DNA of 64,000 bases from Demequina maris (GCF_000971155.1 NZ_BBLX01000007.1:62001-126000); one strand, 5' to 3'. Numbered from the stretch's first letter, positions 10,437 through 19,548 are shown. The notes: generated by a model not told the origin, from the sequence alone. Translations and numbers: made by a program.

Positions 10437-12383
10437 TCAGTCCTCGATGACGGTGCCGCCGAGCTCCTTGGCGAGGATCTCCGCGGCGCTGAGGCCGGAG
10501 GAGTCGGCTCGCGCGTCGTCCTCGGAGATCTCCTCCTCGTCGTGGAACGGAGGCTCGTCCTCGGGCGGCGGGACGTCCCACGGCGGCGGGGCCTCGGAGG
10601 ACGGCGGTGCGGGCGCGGCCACGGGTGCCGGAGCGCTGGCCGGGACCGTCGCGCGCTGCGGCGCGGGCGCGGGTGCGGACACGGGGCGCGCGGCCGGAGC
10701 GGCGGCACGGGGCGCGCTCGCCGCGGGGGCGACCGGACCCGCGGTCGCGGTGATGCGCAGCTGCATGCCGAGCGTCTCGCGCAGCGCGAGCTGGAGGTTC
10801 TCGGCGTGCTTGCCACCGTCGAGCATCGACACGAGGTTCGGGTTCGACACCGCGAGGTTGAGGACGCCGTCGGCGACGGACGACACCTGGGCGTTCTGGC
10901 TCACGAGGGTCCACGTGACGCGCCAGCGCTCGAGGGTGCCGAGCACCTCGGGCCAGCGGCGTCGCACCAGCTCGGTGTCGGCGGTGCCGCCGGCAGGAGC
11001 GGACTCGGAGGCCGCGGGCGCGGATGCCACGGGGGCCGGCGCGGACCGCTCCGCGGGTGCGGGGGCTGCCGGCCGGGCGGGCTCGGGTGCGGCGGCGGGG
11101 CGCGACTCCGGCGCAGGGGTCGCGGGCTCCTCGACCGGGGGCGCGGGCTTCGCAGGCGCTGCGGCGGCCGGGACCGGCGTCGGAGCAGGAGCAGGAGCGG
11201 GCGCAGCCACCGGAGCGGGAGCAGGCGCCGGGGCCGGAGCAGCCACGGCAGGCGCAGCCGCCGGCATCGCGGGGGCGGCGCCGGGATCCGCGGCGAGCAG
11301 GCGCGCACACAGCAGCTCGAGGTGGAGGCGAGGCGACGTGGCGCCGACCATGTGCGTGAGCGCGTCGTTCACGAGGTCCGCGGCGGCGGACGCGCGGGCC
11401 AGGCCGAGGCGTCGCGCCTGACCCGTCATGCGCTCGAGCTGGTCCTCGGGCATCGCACCGAGCGCACGCACGCCCGCATCGCCCGCGGCGCACAGCACGA
11501 GAAGGTCGCGCAGCCGCTCGAGCAGGTCCTCGACGAAGCGGCGCGGCTCGTGCCCCGTGGACATGACGCGCTGGACCACGTCGAAGAGCGAGCCGCCGTC
11601 GGCCGCCGCGACCGCGTCCACGGCATCGTCGAGCAGCGTCGCGTCGGTGAAGCCGAGCAGGGCGATCGCGCGGTCGTAGCTCACGCCGGAGTCGTCCGAG
11701 CCGGCCATCAGCTGGTCGAGCACCGACAGCGTGTCGCGGACCGAGCCGCCGCCCGCGCGGACCACGAGCGGCAGCACGCCGCCGGCGACGGTCACGCCCT
11801 CGGCTTCGCACAGCGTCTCCAGGTAGCCCTGCAGCACCGGCGGCGGGACCAGCCGGAACGGGTAGTGGTGGGTGCGCGAGCGGATGGTGCCGATGACCTT
11901 CTCCGGCTCCGTGGTCGCGAAGATGAAGCGCACGTGCGGCGGCGGCTCCTCGACGAGCTTGAGCAGCGCGTTGAAGCCCTGGGGCGTGACCATGTGGGCC
12001 TCGTCCAGGATGAAGATCTTGTACCGGTCGCGCGCCGGCGCGAAGGCGGCACGCTCGCGCAGCTCGCGCGCATCGTCCACGCCGTTGTGCGAGGCCGCGT
12101 CGATCTCGACGACGTCCACGGACCCGGCGCCGCCGCGGGCGAGCTCGACGCACGAGGGGCACGAGCCGCACGGGGTGTCGGTGGGGCCCTTCTCGCAGTT
12201 GAGGCAGCGCGCGAGGATGCGGGCCGACGTGGTCTTGCCGCAGCCGCGCGGTCCCGAGAACAGGTACGCGTGGTTGACGCGGTCGGCGCGCAGCGCCTGC
12301 ATGAGCGGCGTGGTGACGTGCTCCTGTCCCACGACGTCCGCGAAGGTGTCGGGACGGTAGCGGCGGTACAGAGCGGTGGTCAC
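10437..12383 (-). CDS. dnaX: DNA polymerase III subunits gamma and tau
   Basis: DnaX is the motor of the clamp loader. The 648-residue protein has Walker A GPRGCGKT (44-51), a zinc module with Cys60, Cys63, Cys72, Cys75 and Cys78, the DEAH-type motif ILDEAH, and the sensor loop of the AAA+ fold. A long Pro/Ala-rich linker (about 370-490) leads to a C-terminal tau domain. The GTG at 12383 was chosen because it begins the conserved TALYRRYRPDTF segment. TAGAGT (12391-12396) seven bases upstream and the lack of a ribosome site point to a leaderless mRNA. The frame is open further upstream but runs towards the SRP RNA gene. Confidence 0.96.
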   Translation of the reverse strand: MTTALYRRYRPDTFADVVGQEHVTTPLMQALRADRVNHAYLFSGPRGCGKTTSARILARCLNCEKGPTDTPCGSCPSCVELARGGAGSVDVVEIDAASHNGVDDARELRERAAFAPARDRYKIFILDEAHMVTPQGFNALLKLVEEPPPHVRFIFATTEPEKVIGTIRSRTHHYPFRLVPPPVLQGYLETLCEAEGVTVAGGVLPLVVRAGGGSVRDTLSVLDQLMAGSDDSGVSYDRAIALLGFTDATLLDDAVDAVAAADGGSLFDVVQRVMSTGHEPRRFVEDLLERLRDLLVLCAAGDAGVRALGAMPEDQLERMTGQARRLGLARASAAADLVNDALTHMVGATSPRLHLELLCARLLAADPGAAPAMPAAAPAVAAPAPAPAPAPVAAPAPAPAPTPVPAAAAPAKPAPPVEEPATPAPESRPAAAPEPARPAAPAPAERSAPAPVASAPAASESAPAGGTADTELVRRRWPEVLGTLERWRVTWTLVSQNAQVSSVADGVLNLAVSNPNLVSMLDGGKHAENLQLALRETLGMQLRITATAGPVAPAASAPRAAAPAARPVSAPAPAPQRATVPASAPAPVAAPAPPSSEAPPPWDVPPPEDEPPFHDEEEISEDDARADSSGLSAAEILAKELGGTVIED

Positions 12384-12451
12384 GGGTACGACTCTAGTGG
12401 GGGCCTCGGACAGCGGGGACGGCCTCGTCCACAGCCGCGTGCGGGCATGAA

Positions 12452-12545
12452 AGGACCCCCCACGCACCCGACAGAGCCCGCTTACCCTTGCTTCATTCCT
12501 GACCTGGGGGAGTTGGGCGAGGTATCGCCACGTGAGGGGTCGCGC
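12452..12545 (-). ncRNA. ffs: Signal recognition particle RNA, small (4.5S) form
   Basis: On the minus strand the conserved core AGGTCAGGAATGAAGCA is followed by AGGGTAAGC and GGGCTCTG. This is the universal Ffh-binding helix with its tetraloop region. The 5' ACCCCTCACG pairs with the 3' CGTGGGGGGT, closing a roughly 94-nt hairpin. TAGAAT (12549-12554) lies the right distance upstream as a -10 box. The RNA guides membrane-protein ribosomes to FtsY. The neighbourhood (dnaX, tRNA-Ser) is the usual one in actinobacteria. Ends are estimated from pairing to within a few bases. Confidence 0.92.
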
Positions 12546-12690
12546 ACCATTCTAGCGGGAGTCGAGGGCCCTCCGGTCCGCCGCGGGGAACGCCGCTGGA
12601 CCGCCGCGACGCGACCCGACACGGGCCCGGAACCGCCCCCGGGGAGGCGTTTCGACGCATCGTCTCGACACGTGTACCATTGCCGGGCCT

Positions 12691-12778
12691 GGAGGATTCG
12701 CCTAGTGGCCTATGGCGCACGCTTGGAAAGCGTGTTGGGTGCAAGCCCTCAGGGGTTCGAATCCCCTATCCTCCGCCA
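12691..12778 (+). tRNA. tRNA-Ser (anticodon GGA)
   Basis: The 88-nt cloverleaf has acceptor stem GGAGGAT / ATCCTCC, anticodon loop TTGGAAA, a long variable arm typical of class II tRNAs, GGTTCGAATCC in the T arm and an encoded CCA end. It reads UCC/UCU codons. TTCGAC and TACCAT about 18 bp apart upstream look like its promoter. A GCATCGTC octamer lies in the spacer between them. Confidence 0.97.
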
Positions 12779-12799
12779 GTAGTACTGATCAGTGACGGG

Positions 12800-13495
12800 A
12801 TGGTGCCTGTGACCGACCGAGCGAACGGACGTCCCGACGCCCGCCGCGCTCAGGTGCGCCGTCACCGCCGTGAGCGCCAGATCGTCGTGTTCGGCGTGCT
12901 CCTCATCGCCGTCGCCTTCGCGGGCGTCTTCGCCGCGGGCGTCTACAAGGGCGACGTCGACGGCCCGTTCTCGCAGGAGTTCGTCACGCCCGCCGGCGCC
13001 TTCGACAGCGACATCACGCTCGTGTGCCCGCCGGCGAACAAGACCGCGATGCAGCACCGCAACGTGGGCGTCCGCATCCTCAACGGCACGGACACCAACG
13101 GCCTCGCGAGCAGCGTCGCGGACGACCTCGACGGCCGCAACTACGTGGTCGTGAGCACCGAGAACTGGGGCCGCACCTACGGCGACTACGTGCGCCTCTA
13201 CTTCGGCCCCGACGGCGTCCGCCAGGCCTACACCGTCGCGCTGAACTTCGACGGCGAGGTCGACATGGTCCTCGACAACCGCGAGGGCACGCTCGTCGAC
13301 ATCGTGCTCGGCGAGGGCTTCGCGGAGACCGGCGAGCTGCGCTCCACGCTCGCGCCCGAGCTCGACCCCGACGCCGTGCTGTCCGCCAACGCGCAGTGCC
13401 TGCCGGTGGCGCTCGTCACCCCGGAGCCCGCGCCGCGCATCCTGCCGGACAACCCGGTGGACAAGAAGAACAAGAAGAAGAACAGCGGCAACTAG
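12800..13495 (+). CDS. LytR_C-domain envelope protein
   Basis: This 231-residue protein has a basic, cytoplasmic N-terminus (about 1-33), one membrane helix (34-53) and an extracytoplasmic LytR C-terminal domain. That domain begins NVGVRILNGTDTNGLASSVADDL, the family hallmark. The C-terminus is a lysine-rich tail (KKNKKKN). LytR_C proteins occur with LytR-CpsA-Psr enzymes at the actinobacterial cell wall; a direct function is not known. In-frame starts exist at 12800 (ATG), 12803 and 12809 (GTG). None has a good ribosome site, so the exact start is uncertain. Confidence 0.88.
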   Translation: MVPVTDRANGRPDARRAQVRRHRRERQIVVFGVLLIAVAFAGVFAAGVYKGDVDGPFSQEFVTPAGAFDSDITLVCPPANKTAMQHRNVGVRILNGTDTNGLASSVADDLDGRNYVVVSTENWGRTYGDYVRLYFGPDGVRQAYTVALNFDGEVDMVLDNREGTLVDIVLGEGFAETGELRSTLAPELDPDAVLSANAQCLPVALVTPEPAPRILPDNPVDKKNKKKNSGN

Positions 13496-13786
13496 CCGCC
13501 CGGGCCGCCCGCGACGATGCGGCGGTCCCGCCGGCGCGCTGCTCGAAGCGTCCCGCTGATACGGGCAGGCTCGCACCCGGCGCGGTGCGCACGCGTGCGT
13601 ATCAACGGAGCGCATCCCCGCGCGGCCGTGCCCGGAGACGATGCGGCGGTCGCCGCGGCCCCCGGACACACGAACGCGCCGCGGAGCCGTGGCCCCGCGG
13701 CGCGTCCCCGTCGTCCACGCGCCGCCCTCCCCCCGGATGCGGCGCGCCGGCCGCGTGCCCTCCCGGCGCGGCCCGACGTCCTGGCG
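13496..13786. other. 291-bp convergent spacer with palindrome and two GACGATGC octamers
   Basis: No credible gene is present. CGCTGATACG (13554-13563) and CGTATCAACG (13598-13607) form an inverted repeat with one mismatch. GACGATGC followed by GGCGGT occurs on both sides of it (13513-13520 and 13637-13644). The region separates the LytR_C gene from the arabinofuranosidase gene. Confidence 0.55.
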
Positions 13787-15289
13787 CTACCCGCGCATCG
13801 TGCCGTGGAACGCGGTCCACGACTCCGGTGCGAGGCGCAGCGTGATGGTGCCCTCGCCGTGCTCCACGGGCAGCGCGTCGACCATGCCGTAGGCCTCGGC
13901 CGCCGCCTGGTCGTCGCGCGCGCCCTCGTGGTCCGCGAGCACGGCGGTGCCGCCCTCGATGAGAGTCTCGGCGCCGGGCGTGCGCAGCGTCACGACCTGC
14001 TCCTCGGCGGTGCGGTTGGTGACGAACAGCGCGAGCGCGCCGGTCTCCGGGTCGATGGTCGCGGCGGCGGTCACCGTCGGCACGTCGCCGTGCTTCTTGG
14101 TGGCCATGGTGTCGCCGTCGATCCTCACCTGCAGCGCATCCCCGACCGCCAGCCGCGCCGCGGTGGCGAAGGGGTGGAACGTGGTCTGCTTCCAGGCCGC
14201 GCCGCCGGGCTCGGTCATGATCGGCGCGATGACGTTGACCAGCTGCGCGAGGCAGCCGATCGCCACACGGTCCGCGTGTGAGAGCAGCGACACGATCATG
14301 TCGCCGACGACGACCGCGTCGAGGCCCGAGTAGCGGTCCTCGATGATGCGCGGCGCGTCGCGCTGGATGGGCAGGTTCGTCTCGCCGACGAAGCGCGAGA
14401 AGAGGTACCAGACGTTCCACTCGTCGAAGCTGATGGTGATCTGCTTGTCGGAGCGCTTCTGGGCGCCGATCGCGTCCGCCGAGGCCGCGACGCGCTCGAT
14501 GAACGTCGCCATCGCGGTGCCGGAGGCGATGAAGGACGTGCGGTCGCCGTCCATCTCCTCGTAGTAAGCGTGCATCGAGATGTGGTCGACCACGTCGTAG
14601 CAGTACGACAGGACGGTGCGCTCCCACTCGCCGAACGTGTCCATCATCATCGAGCTCGAGCCGCACGCGACGAGCTCGATCGACGGGTCCACCTGGCGCA
14701 TCGCGCGGCCGGTCGAGGCGGCCAGCTTGCCGTACTCGTGGGCGTCCTTGTGGCCGATCTGCCAGGGGCCGTCCATCTCGTTGCCCAGGCACCACAGCTT
14801 GACGCCGTAGGGCTTCTCGCGGCCGTTCGCGATGCGCATGTCGGCCCACTTCGTGCCGGCCTCGCCGTTGCAGTACTCGAGCAGCGCGACCGCCGCGTCG
14901 ACGCCGCGGGTGCCCAGGTTGACGGCCATCATCGGCTCGATGCCCTGACGCTCGCAGTGCTGGAGGAACTCGTCCGTGCCGACGAGGTTCGGCTCGACCG
15001 TGCGCCACGCGAGGTCGAGGAACGGCTTGCGCTCCTCGACCGGGCCCACGCCGTCCTCCCACACGTAGTTGGAGACGAAGTTGCCGCCGGGGTACCGCAG
15101 CATCGTGACGCCGAGCTCCTTCGTCAGCTCCGCGACGTCGCCGCGGAAGCCGTGGTCGTCGGCGGTCTCGTGGCCGGGCTCGTACACGCCCGTGTAGACG
15201 CAGCGGCCCATGTGCTCGACGAACGAGCCGAACACGCGGCGGTCGATGGTGCCCACGCGGAAGTCCGGGTGGAGGGTGATGGTGGTCAT
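13787..15289 (-). CDS. abfA: GH51 alpha-L-arabinofuranosidase
   Basis: This enzyme releases terminal alpha-L-arabinofuranose from arabinan and arabino-oligosaccharides. The 500-residue protein matches family GH51 throughout. The acid/base is Glu171 in LWCLGNEMDGPWQ and the nucleophile is Glu290 in ISFDEWNVWY, within a (beta/alpha)8 barrel closed by a C-terminal beta domain. No signal peptide is visible, so it acts in the cytoplasm on imported oligosaccharides. It is the last of three minus-strand glycosidase genes (GH27, GH43, GH51). The spacer upstream carries a GGACGATGC copy at 15318-15326. Confidence 0.95.
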   Translation of the reverse strand: MTTITLHPDFRVGTIDRRVFGSFVEHMGRCVYTGVYEPGHETADDHGFRGDVAELTKELGVTMLRYPGGNFVSNYVWEDGVGPVEERKPFLDLAWRTVEPNLVGTDEFLQHCERQGIEPMMAVNLGTRGVDAAVALLEYCNGEAGTKWADMRIANGREKPYGVKLWCLGNEMDGPWQIGHKDAHEYGKLAASTGRAMRQVDPSIELVACGSSSMMMDTFGEWERTVLSYCYDVVDHISMHAYYEEMDGDRTSFIASGTAMATFIERVAASADAIGAQKRSDKQITISFDEWNVWYLFSRFVGETNLPIQRDAPRIIEDRYSGLDAVVVGDMIVSLLSHADRVAIGCLAQLVNVIAPIMTEPGGAAWKQTTFHPFATAARLAVGDALQVRIDGDTMATKKHGDVPTVTAAATIDPETGALALFVTNRTAEEQVVTLRTPGAETLIEGGTAVLADHEGARDDQAAAEAYGMVDALPVEHGEGTITLRLAPESWTAFHGTMRG

Positions 15290-15335
15290 GGGTTCTCTCT
15301 CTCCGTTGAGCGGGTAGGGACGATGCGGGTACGGG

Positions 15336-16427
15336 TCAGGCGTCCGAGGCGAGCTCGTCCGCGGTCCACGCGACGGGCCAGCCGTCCTCGGTCCAGCCGA
15401 GCTCCCGGATCGCGAGCTGGAAGTCGCCGCCCAGGTCCTCGTCGTAGTAGTGGAAGGCCAGGTAGCCGTCCGAGTAGGACTGGCCGCCGGGTCCGATCAT
15501 GGTGCCGCGGGTCGACAGCAGCTCGTCGCCGCCGTCGAACATCATCGAGTTGCCCCAGCTGTCGACGTACGGGCCGGTGACCTCGGTGGAGCGGCCCACG
15601 GCGATCGAGTAGGTGGAGTCGGTGCCCTGGCAGCACTTGTCGCGCGAGACGAACAGGTAGTAGTAGCCGTCCCGGTACATGAGGTACGGCGCCTCGATCG
15701 CGTTGGTCGCGTTGTTGCGGGTCGCGATGGTGACGGGCTCCGCGCCGTCGACCGGCTTGCCGCTCGGCCACTCGAGCTCGACCAGCTGGATGCCGCCCCA
15801 GAACGACCCGAACGTCATCCAGGCGGTGCCGTCCTCGGCCGTGATGACACCCGCGTCGATGGCGTTGTAGTTGGTCTCGCCCGGGGCCGAGCGCCAGACC
15901 ATGCCCTGGTCCGTCCAGCCGTAGTCCGGGCTGTCGACGTCGAGCGTGGGCGAGGTCATCAGCCCGATGACCGAGCCGTTGGTGCCGAAGGTCGACGCCG
16001 CGTAGTAGAGGTACCAGGTGCCGTCGTGCTCGACGAGCTCGGGAGCCCAGAAGTTCTGCACGCCCGAGACCTCGTCGTAGACCCAGGCCACGTCGTCCGG
16101 CTTGTCCCACGCGGTGCCCACGTACTCCCAGGTCTCGCCGTCGTCGGTCGAGCGGCGGATCTGCGGGGAGCCGAAGCCCTTCTGGACGTCGCCGGTCGAG
16201 TAGACGTACCAGTCCTCGCCGTCCTCGCCCACGACCAGCGCGGGGTCGTGGGTGTGGATGTCGCCCGACAGCTCGAGCGCGGTCGCGGCGGCCACGTCCT
16301 CGCTCCACGGGCTCCAGGCGACCACGCCGGCGGCGAGGCCGAGCGCGGCGACGGCCGCCACGCCGCCGATGAGGAGCGTGCGCCGCGAGCGGCGGGCGGG
16401 GGGCGCGTCGACGGTGGTGTCGGTCAC
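15336..16427 (-). CDS. Exported GH43 endo-arabinanase-type glycosidase
   Basis: This 363-residue family GH43 enzyme has the expected five-bladed-propeller acids: Asp61 (THDPAL, base), Asp191 (NAIDA, pKa modulator) and Glu245 (NAIEAPYLM, acid). The N-terminus RRSRRTLLIGGVAAVAALG is a hydrophobic signal/anchor with a twin-arginine-like SRRTLL. It therefore probably acts outside the membrane, cutting arabinan into transportable pieces. The GTG at 16427 follows AAGGA. Sequence features favour an arabinan-active subfamily over a xylosidase, in line with its neighbours; endo or exo action is not decided. Confidence 0.88.
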   Translation of the reverse strand: MTDTTVDAPPARRSRRTLLIGGVAAVAALGLAAGVVAWSPWSEDVAAATALELSGDIHTHDPALVVGEDGEDWYVYSTGDVQKGFGSPQIRRSTDDGETWEYVGTAWDKPDDVAWVYDEVSGVQNFWAPELVEHDGTWYLYYAASTFGTNGSVIGLMTSPTLDVDSPDYGWTDQGMVWRSAPGETNYNAIDAGVITAEDGTAWMTFGSFWGGIQLVELEWPSGKPVDGAEPVTIATRNNATNAIEAPYLMYRDGYYYLFVSRDKCCQGTDSTYSIAVGRSTEVTGPYVDSWGNSMMFDGGDELLSTRGTMIGPGGQSYSDGYLAFHYYDEDLGGDFQLAIRELGWTEDGWPVAWTADELASDA

Positions 16428-16447
16428 GTCAGGTCCTTCCGACGGGT

Positions 16448-17731
16448 TCAGCGGGGGTCGAGCGCGACCCAGGCGACGCCGTGCGCGGGCACGGTCGCCA
16501 GGAGGGTGGTCGTGTCGACGGCGGCGGGGGACGATGCGGCCCACAGGTCCGTGACGGACACCTCGCCGTGGCCGATCCCGAGGATCGAGGACAGCGCGAC
16601 GTGGGCCTCGAAGGGCGCCTCGCCGGTCCAGAAGACGGCCGCGTAGACGCGGTCCGACGCGGCGGCGCGGGCCGACCAGACGATCAGCTCGCCTCCCTCG
16701 AGGGGCTCGCGGAGCAGCTCGCGGCCGTCGGTCGAGCCCTGGAGGACCTCCGCGACGGCGGGCGTCGCGAGCAGGTCCAGCGTCTCGGGCGTGCTCGTGG
16801 GCAGGTCGCCGCCCACCATGAGCGGGGAGCGGCCCATGCACCACAGGGTCATGAGGGTGCGCTGCTCGTCCAGCGTGAGGCGGCAGTCGCGGGGCTCGCC
16901 GCGCTCCGCGCGGATGCCGATGCGGCCGAACGGGAGCATGTCCGCGTCGGCCCAGCCGCCGGGCTGCTGGAACGGCGCCCACCGGGCGAGGCGCGCGAAC
17001 TGCGCGTGCACGTCGTCCCAGCGGTCCCAGAGGTCGTCGGAGATGCGCCACATCTGGGCATGCCCGCGCAGGTGCTCGACGTGCGCGGTCGACAGGTGGG
17101 TGCCGGGGGAGAGCGAGAGCGCGATGTCGCGGCCCGAGCGCGCGATCGCGGTCGCGTAGGCCGCGATCTCGCGCTCGTAGTAGGGCGCCTGCATGTCGTC
17201 GGCCTTGATGAAGTCGACGCCCCAGGCGGCGAACTGCGCGACCTGCGCGTCGTAGTACGCCTGCGCGCCCGGGTGGTCGTGGTTCAGCCCGTAGTTGTCG
17301 GGGTTCCACGCGCACACGTGCTCGAGGTCGGCGACGTCCTTCGCCGTGTAGTCCGTGCCGAGGATCGGCAGGTCGAGCTCGACCGCGCGCCGCGGGATGC
17401 CGCGCATGATGTGGAGCCCGAACTTGAGGCCCAGCTCGTGCACCTGGGCCGCGAGCGGCGCGAAGCCCGCGCCGTCGGCGGCCGAGGGGAAGCGGTTCGG
17501 CGCCGGCATCTGGCGGCCGTAGGCGTCCAGCTCGAGCGGAGCACCATCGTTGTAACCGTGCGAGCGGGCGGTCGGGTCGTACCACGCGATGTCGACCACG
17601 ATCGTGTCCCAGCCGCTCGGTAGCAGGCGTTCCGCCATCACGCGGGCGTTCGCGAGGACCTCGTCCTCGGTCACGGTGGTGCCGTAGCTGTCCCAGCTGT
17701 TCCAGCCCATCGGAGGCGTCGTGGCGAGCAT
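16448..17731 (-). CDS. GH27 glycosidase, probably beta-L-arabinopyranosidase
   Basis: The N-terminus TPPMGWNSWDSYGT identifies glycoside hydrolase family GH27. The nucleophile region is VDFIKADDM (Asp178) and the acid/base region RISDDLWD (Asp232 or Asp233). The protein has 427 residues and no signal peptide. Family GH27 holds alpha-galactosidases and beta-L-arabinopyranosidases, which differ at a few sugar-binding residues. The arabinan context and the GLHIMRGIPR segment favour the latter (Abp-like), but alpha-galactosidase is not excluded. It is first in its operon. A LacI-type site overlaps its promoter and a similar sequence lies inside the gene at 17543-17557. Confidence 0.87.
   Translation of the reverse strand: MLATTPPMGWNSWDSYGTTVTEDEVLANARVMAERLLPSGWDTIVVDIAWYDPTARSHGYNDGAPLELDAYGRQMPAPNRFPSAADGAGFAPLAAQVHELGLKFGLHIMRGIPRRAVELDLPILGTDYTAKDVADLEHVCAWNPDNYGLNHDHPGAQAYYDAQVAQFAAWGVDFIKADDMQAPYYEREIAAYATAIARSGRDIALSLSPGTHLSTAHVEHLRGHAQMWRISDDLWDRWDDVHAQFARLARWAPFQQPGGWADADMLPFGRIGIRAERGEPRDCRLTLDEQRTLMTLWCMGRSPLMVGGDLPTSTPETLDLLATPAVAEVLQGSTDGRELLREPLEGGELIVWSARAAASDRVYAAVFWTGEAPFEAHVALSSILGIGHGEVSVTDLWAASSPAAVDTTTLLATVPAHGVAWVALDPR
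17543..17557. promoter_or_regulatory. Possible intragenic copy of the arabinan-locus operator
   Basis: GGTTACAACGATGGT (minus strand) shares TTACAACGATG with the promoter operator about 200 bp upstream. It codes for Gly-Tyr-Asn-Asp-Gly, so it may be chance. Auxiliary operators inside the first gene are known for LacI-type repression by looping. Confidence 0.3.
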
Positions 17732-17749
17732 CTGAGGTGTCTCCCGTCT

Positions 17750-17762
17750 ACATCGTTGTAAC
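17750..17762. promoter_or_regulatory. LacI-type operator at the GH27 promoter
   Basis: TACATCGTTGTAA, the complement of TTACAACGATGTA, has symmetric TACA/TGTA half-sites around a central CG. It covers the predicted start of leftward transcription. It matches the sites at 17974 and 26796. Confidence 0.65.
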
Positions 17763-17973
17763 GCGATCGTGCCCAAACAGGGCCGCGCGAGTCAAACCGA
17801 GGGTACCTGCGGCGGGTCCCGCGCGGGCACCGCCGCGGTCCCAGGAATGGGGGCCGGCGACCGGTTGCTCCACCGGGCCGGCAACATCGTCCCTGGCAGT
17901 CGGCCGTATTTCGCATGTGTTTCGTAATCGTGACCTGCTGGACTTGACCAACGGCCTCGCGCCGTGTCATTGT

Positions 17974-17986
17974 TCCATCGTTGTAA
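17974..17986. promoter_or_regulatory. LacI-type operator at the ABC-operon promoter
   Basis: TCCATCGTTGTAA shares CATCGTTGTAA with the site at 17750. It lies directly behind the predicted -10 box of the rightward promoter. Confidence 0.6.
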
Positions 17987-18089
17987 AGGAGCCGGCACGG
18001 GGCCGGTCCCACTGAGCCTGGGGTCAACGACGACCAGGATGCGACAGACTCCCCCGCAAGGGATAGTTGTATCCGGGCCGACCTCACTC

Positions 18090-18101
18090 TTCAACGATGA
18101 A
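18090..18101. promoter_or_regulatory. Weaker operator-like palindrome before the SBP gene
   Basis: TTCAACGATGAA has the same CAACGATG core with symmetric TTCA/TGAA flanks. It immediately precedes the AGGGAGG ribosome binding site of the substrate-binding protein gene. Confidence 0.4.
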
Positions 18102-18118
18102 AGGGAGGCAGGCAGCAT

Positions 18119-19531
18119 ATGCGAAAGATCAAGGCGGCGGCCATCACCGCCACGATGGTGGGCGCACTCACGCTCGCCGCGTGCAGCTCGGGCGGCTCGA
18201 GCGGCAACGCCAGCGAGGAGCCCGACACCGCGGGCGGCACCGCGGCGAACCAGCTCACGTTCATGTTCCGCGGCGGCGACTACGACAAGCTGGCCTACCA
18301 GGCCGCTATCGACGCCTTCGAGGAGGAGACCGGCGCCGAGGTGAAGATGATCATCACCGACGCGGACCAGTACGCGACCAAGCTGCAGGCGGCCATCGCC
18401 GGCAACAAGGTCCCGGACGTCTTCTACATCGAGCCCGGCAAGATGATGGGCTACGTCTACGCGGGCGTCCTCGCGGACCTCACCGACTACGTGGGCCAGG
18501 ACGTCATCGACAACATCTGGTCGTTCGGTACCGACGCGTACCGCTTCAACACCGAGACCGGTGTCCGCGGCGACTCGGCCGACCCGCTGTACGGCCTGCC
18601 CAAGGACGTGGGTCCGTTCGGCTTCGGCTACAACACGGTCCTCTTCGACAAGCTGGGCCTCGAGGCCCCGTCGGCCGACGAGCCGATGACGTTCGACGAG
18701 TTCGTGGCGCTCTGCAAGGAGCTCACGGTCGACATGGACAACGACGGCGAGCTCGACCACTGGGGCACCGGCCTCAACGTGGTGTGGAACTCGCAGGCGT
18801 TCGTCTGGGGCGCCGGCGCGGACTGGATCTCCGAGGACCAGAAGACCGTCACGGTCGACACCCCGGAGTTCGCGGAGGCGCTGCAGTGGTTCGCCGACCT
18901 CGGTCTCGTCGAGGGCGTGACCCCGTCGGTCGAGCAGGCGCAGACGCTCGACACCTACCAGCGCTGGATGGCCGGCGAGCTCGGCTTCTTCCCGGTCGCG
19001 CCGTGGGACATCGCCACCTACAACGAGAAGGCGGAGACGGACCCCGAGAACTTCGGCTACGACGTCATCCCCTACCCGGTTGCCAACGAGGGTGACGACT
19101 GGTCGACCTGGCTCGGCTCGCTCGGCATCGCCGTTTCGGAGAACTCGGCCAACAAGGAGCTCGCGGCCCAGCTCGCGACCTACCTGTCGACCGACCTCGA
19201 GGCGCAGAAGATCCTCGCCGAGAACAAGGTGCAGATCCCGAACCTGATCGACTACGCGACCGGCGAGTGGATCGAGACCGACGCTCCGGCCGCCGGCTGG
19301 CCCGCCAACACCAAGGCGTTCCTCGAGATCGCCGAGTCGAAGGGCCGCCCGCTCCCCGGCGTGTGGACCTACACCCCGGAGTGGTACGACAACTTCTGGA
19401 TCGGCATCGAGAACGTCGTCGACAACGGCTCGCAGACGGCCGCCGACTTCGTGGCCTCGAAGCAGACCGAGATGCAGTCGCTCCTCGACCAGTCCTGGAT
19501 CTCCGCAGACCAGGCCAAGGTCACCGGCTAA
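18119..19531 (+). CDS. Sugar ABC transporter substrate-binding lipoprotein (arabino-oligosaccharide)
   Basis: This 470-residue extracellular binding protein has a lipoprotein signal (LTLAAC, lipidated Cys22) and a family 1 solute-binding fold. Characteristic segments include the N-terminal ITDADQYATKLQAAIAGNK region and PEWYDNFWIGIENV near the C-terminus. It delivers sugar to the two permeases that follow. The arabinan genes on both sides and the shared operators suggest arabino-oligosaccharides as ligand; this is inferred from context. No ATPase gene is in the locus, so a shared MsiK/UgpC-type ATPase encoded elsewhere is expected. Confidence 0.92.
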   Translation: MRKIKAAAITATMVGALTLAACSSGGSSGNASEEPDTAGGTAANQLTFMFRGGDYDKLAYQAAIDAFEEETGAEVKMIITDADQYATKLQAAIAGNKVPDVFYIEPGKMMGYVYAGVLADLTDYVGQDVIDNIWSFGTDAYRFNTETGVRGDSADPLYGLPKDVGPFGFGYNTVLFDKLGLEAPSADEPMTFDEFVALCKELTVDMDNDGELDHWGTGLNVVWNSQAFVWGAGADWISEDQKTVTVDTPEFAEALQWFADLGLVEGVTPSVEQAQTLDTYQRWMAGELGFFPVAPWDIATYNEKAETDPENFGYDVIPYPVANEGDDWSTWLGSLGIAVSENSANKELAAQLATYLSTDLEAQKILAENKVQIPNLIDYATGEWIETDAPAAGWPANTKAFLEIAESKGRPLPGVWTYTPEWYDNFWIGIENVVDNGSQTAADFVASKQTEMQSLLDQSWISADQAKVTG

Positions 19532-19548
19532 GCAGCAGCAGTGACGAA

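Larger units (their letters stand above)
17732..18118. promoter_or_regulatory. Divergent control region of the arabinan locus
   Basis: This 387-bp region has no gene. Leftward, TTGACT (17791-17796, minus strand) with CACGAT 18 bp on could serve GH27. Rightward, TTGACC (17944-17949) and CATTGT (17968-17973) could serve the ABC operon, leaving a leader of about 140 nt. Palindromic operators overlap both predicted starts (17750-17762, 17974-17986). A third lies just before the ribosome binding site (18090-18101). The layout indicates repression of both arms by one LacI protein. Confidence 0.6.

Noticed and set aside
2824-13495. The 9-kb segment between lysC and recR as a mobile insertion
   Set aside because: Gene order differs from the frequent dnaX-recR-lysC-asd arrangement, but there is no integrase, direct repeat or base-composition break.
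15336-17585. A fused GH27-GH43 protein suggested by a continuous open frame
   Set aside because: The upper part is a shifted reading of the GH27 gene. The GH43 protein has its own GTG, ribosome site and signal sequence at 16427.
17750-17986. The nonamer GCATCGTCC as a variant of the arabinan-locus LacI operator (shared CATCGT core)
   Set aside because: The operator is palindromic and confined to the sugar genes. The nonamer is non-palindromic, lacks the GTTGTAA half and is spread over unrelated genes.
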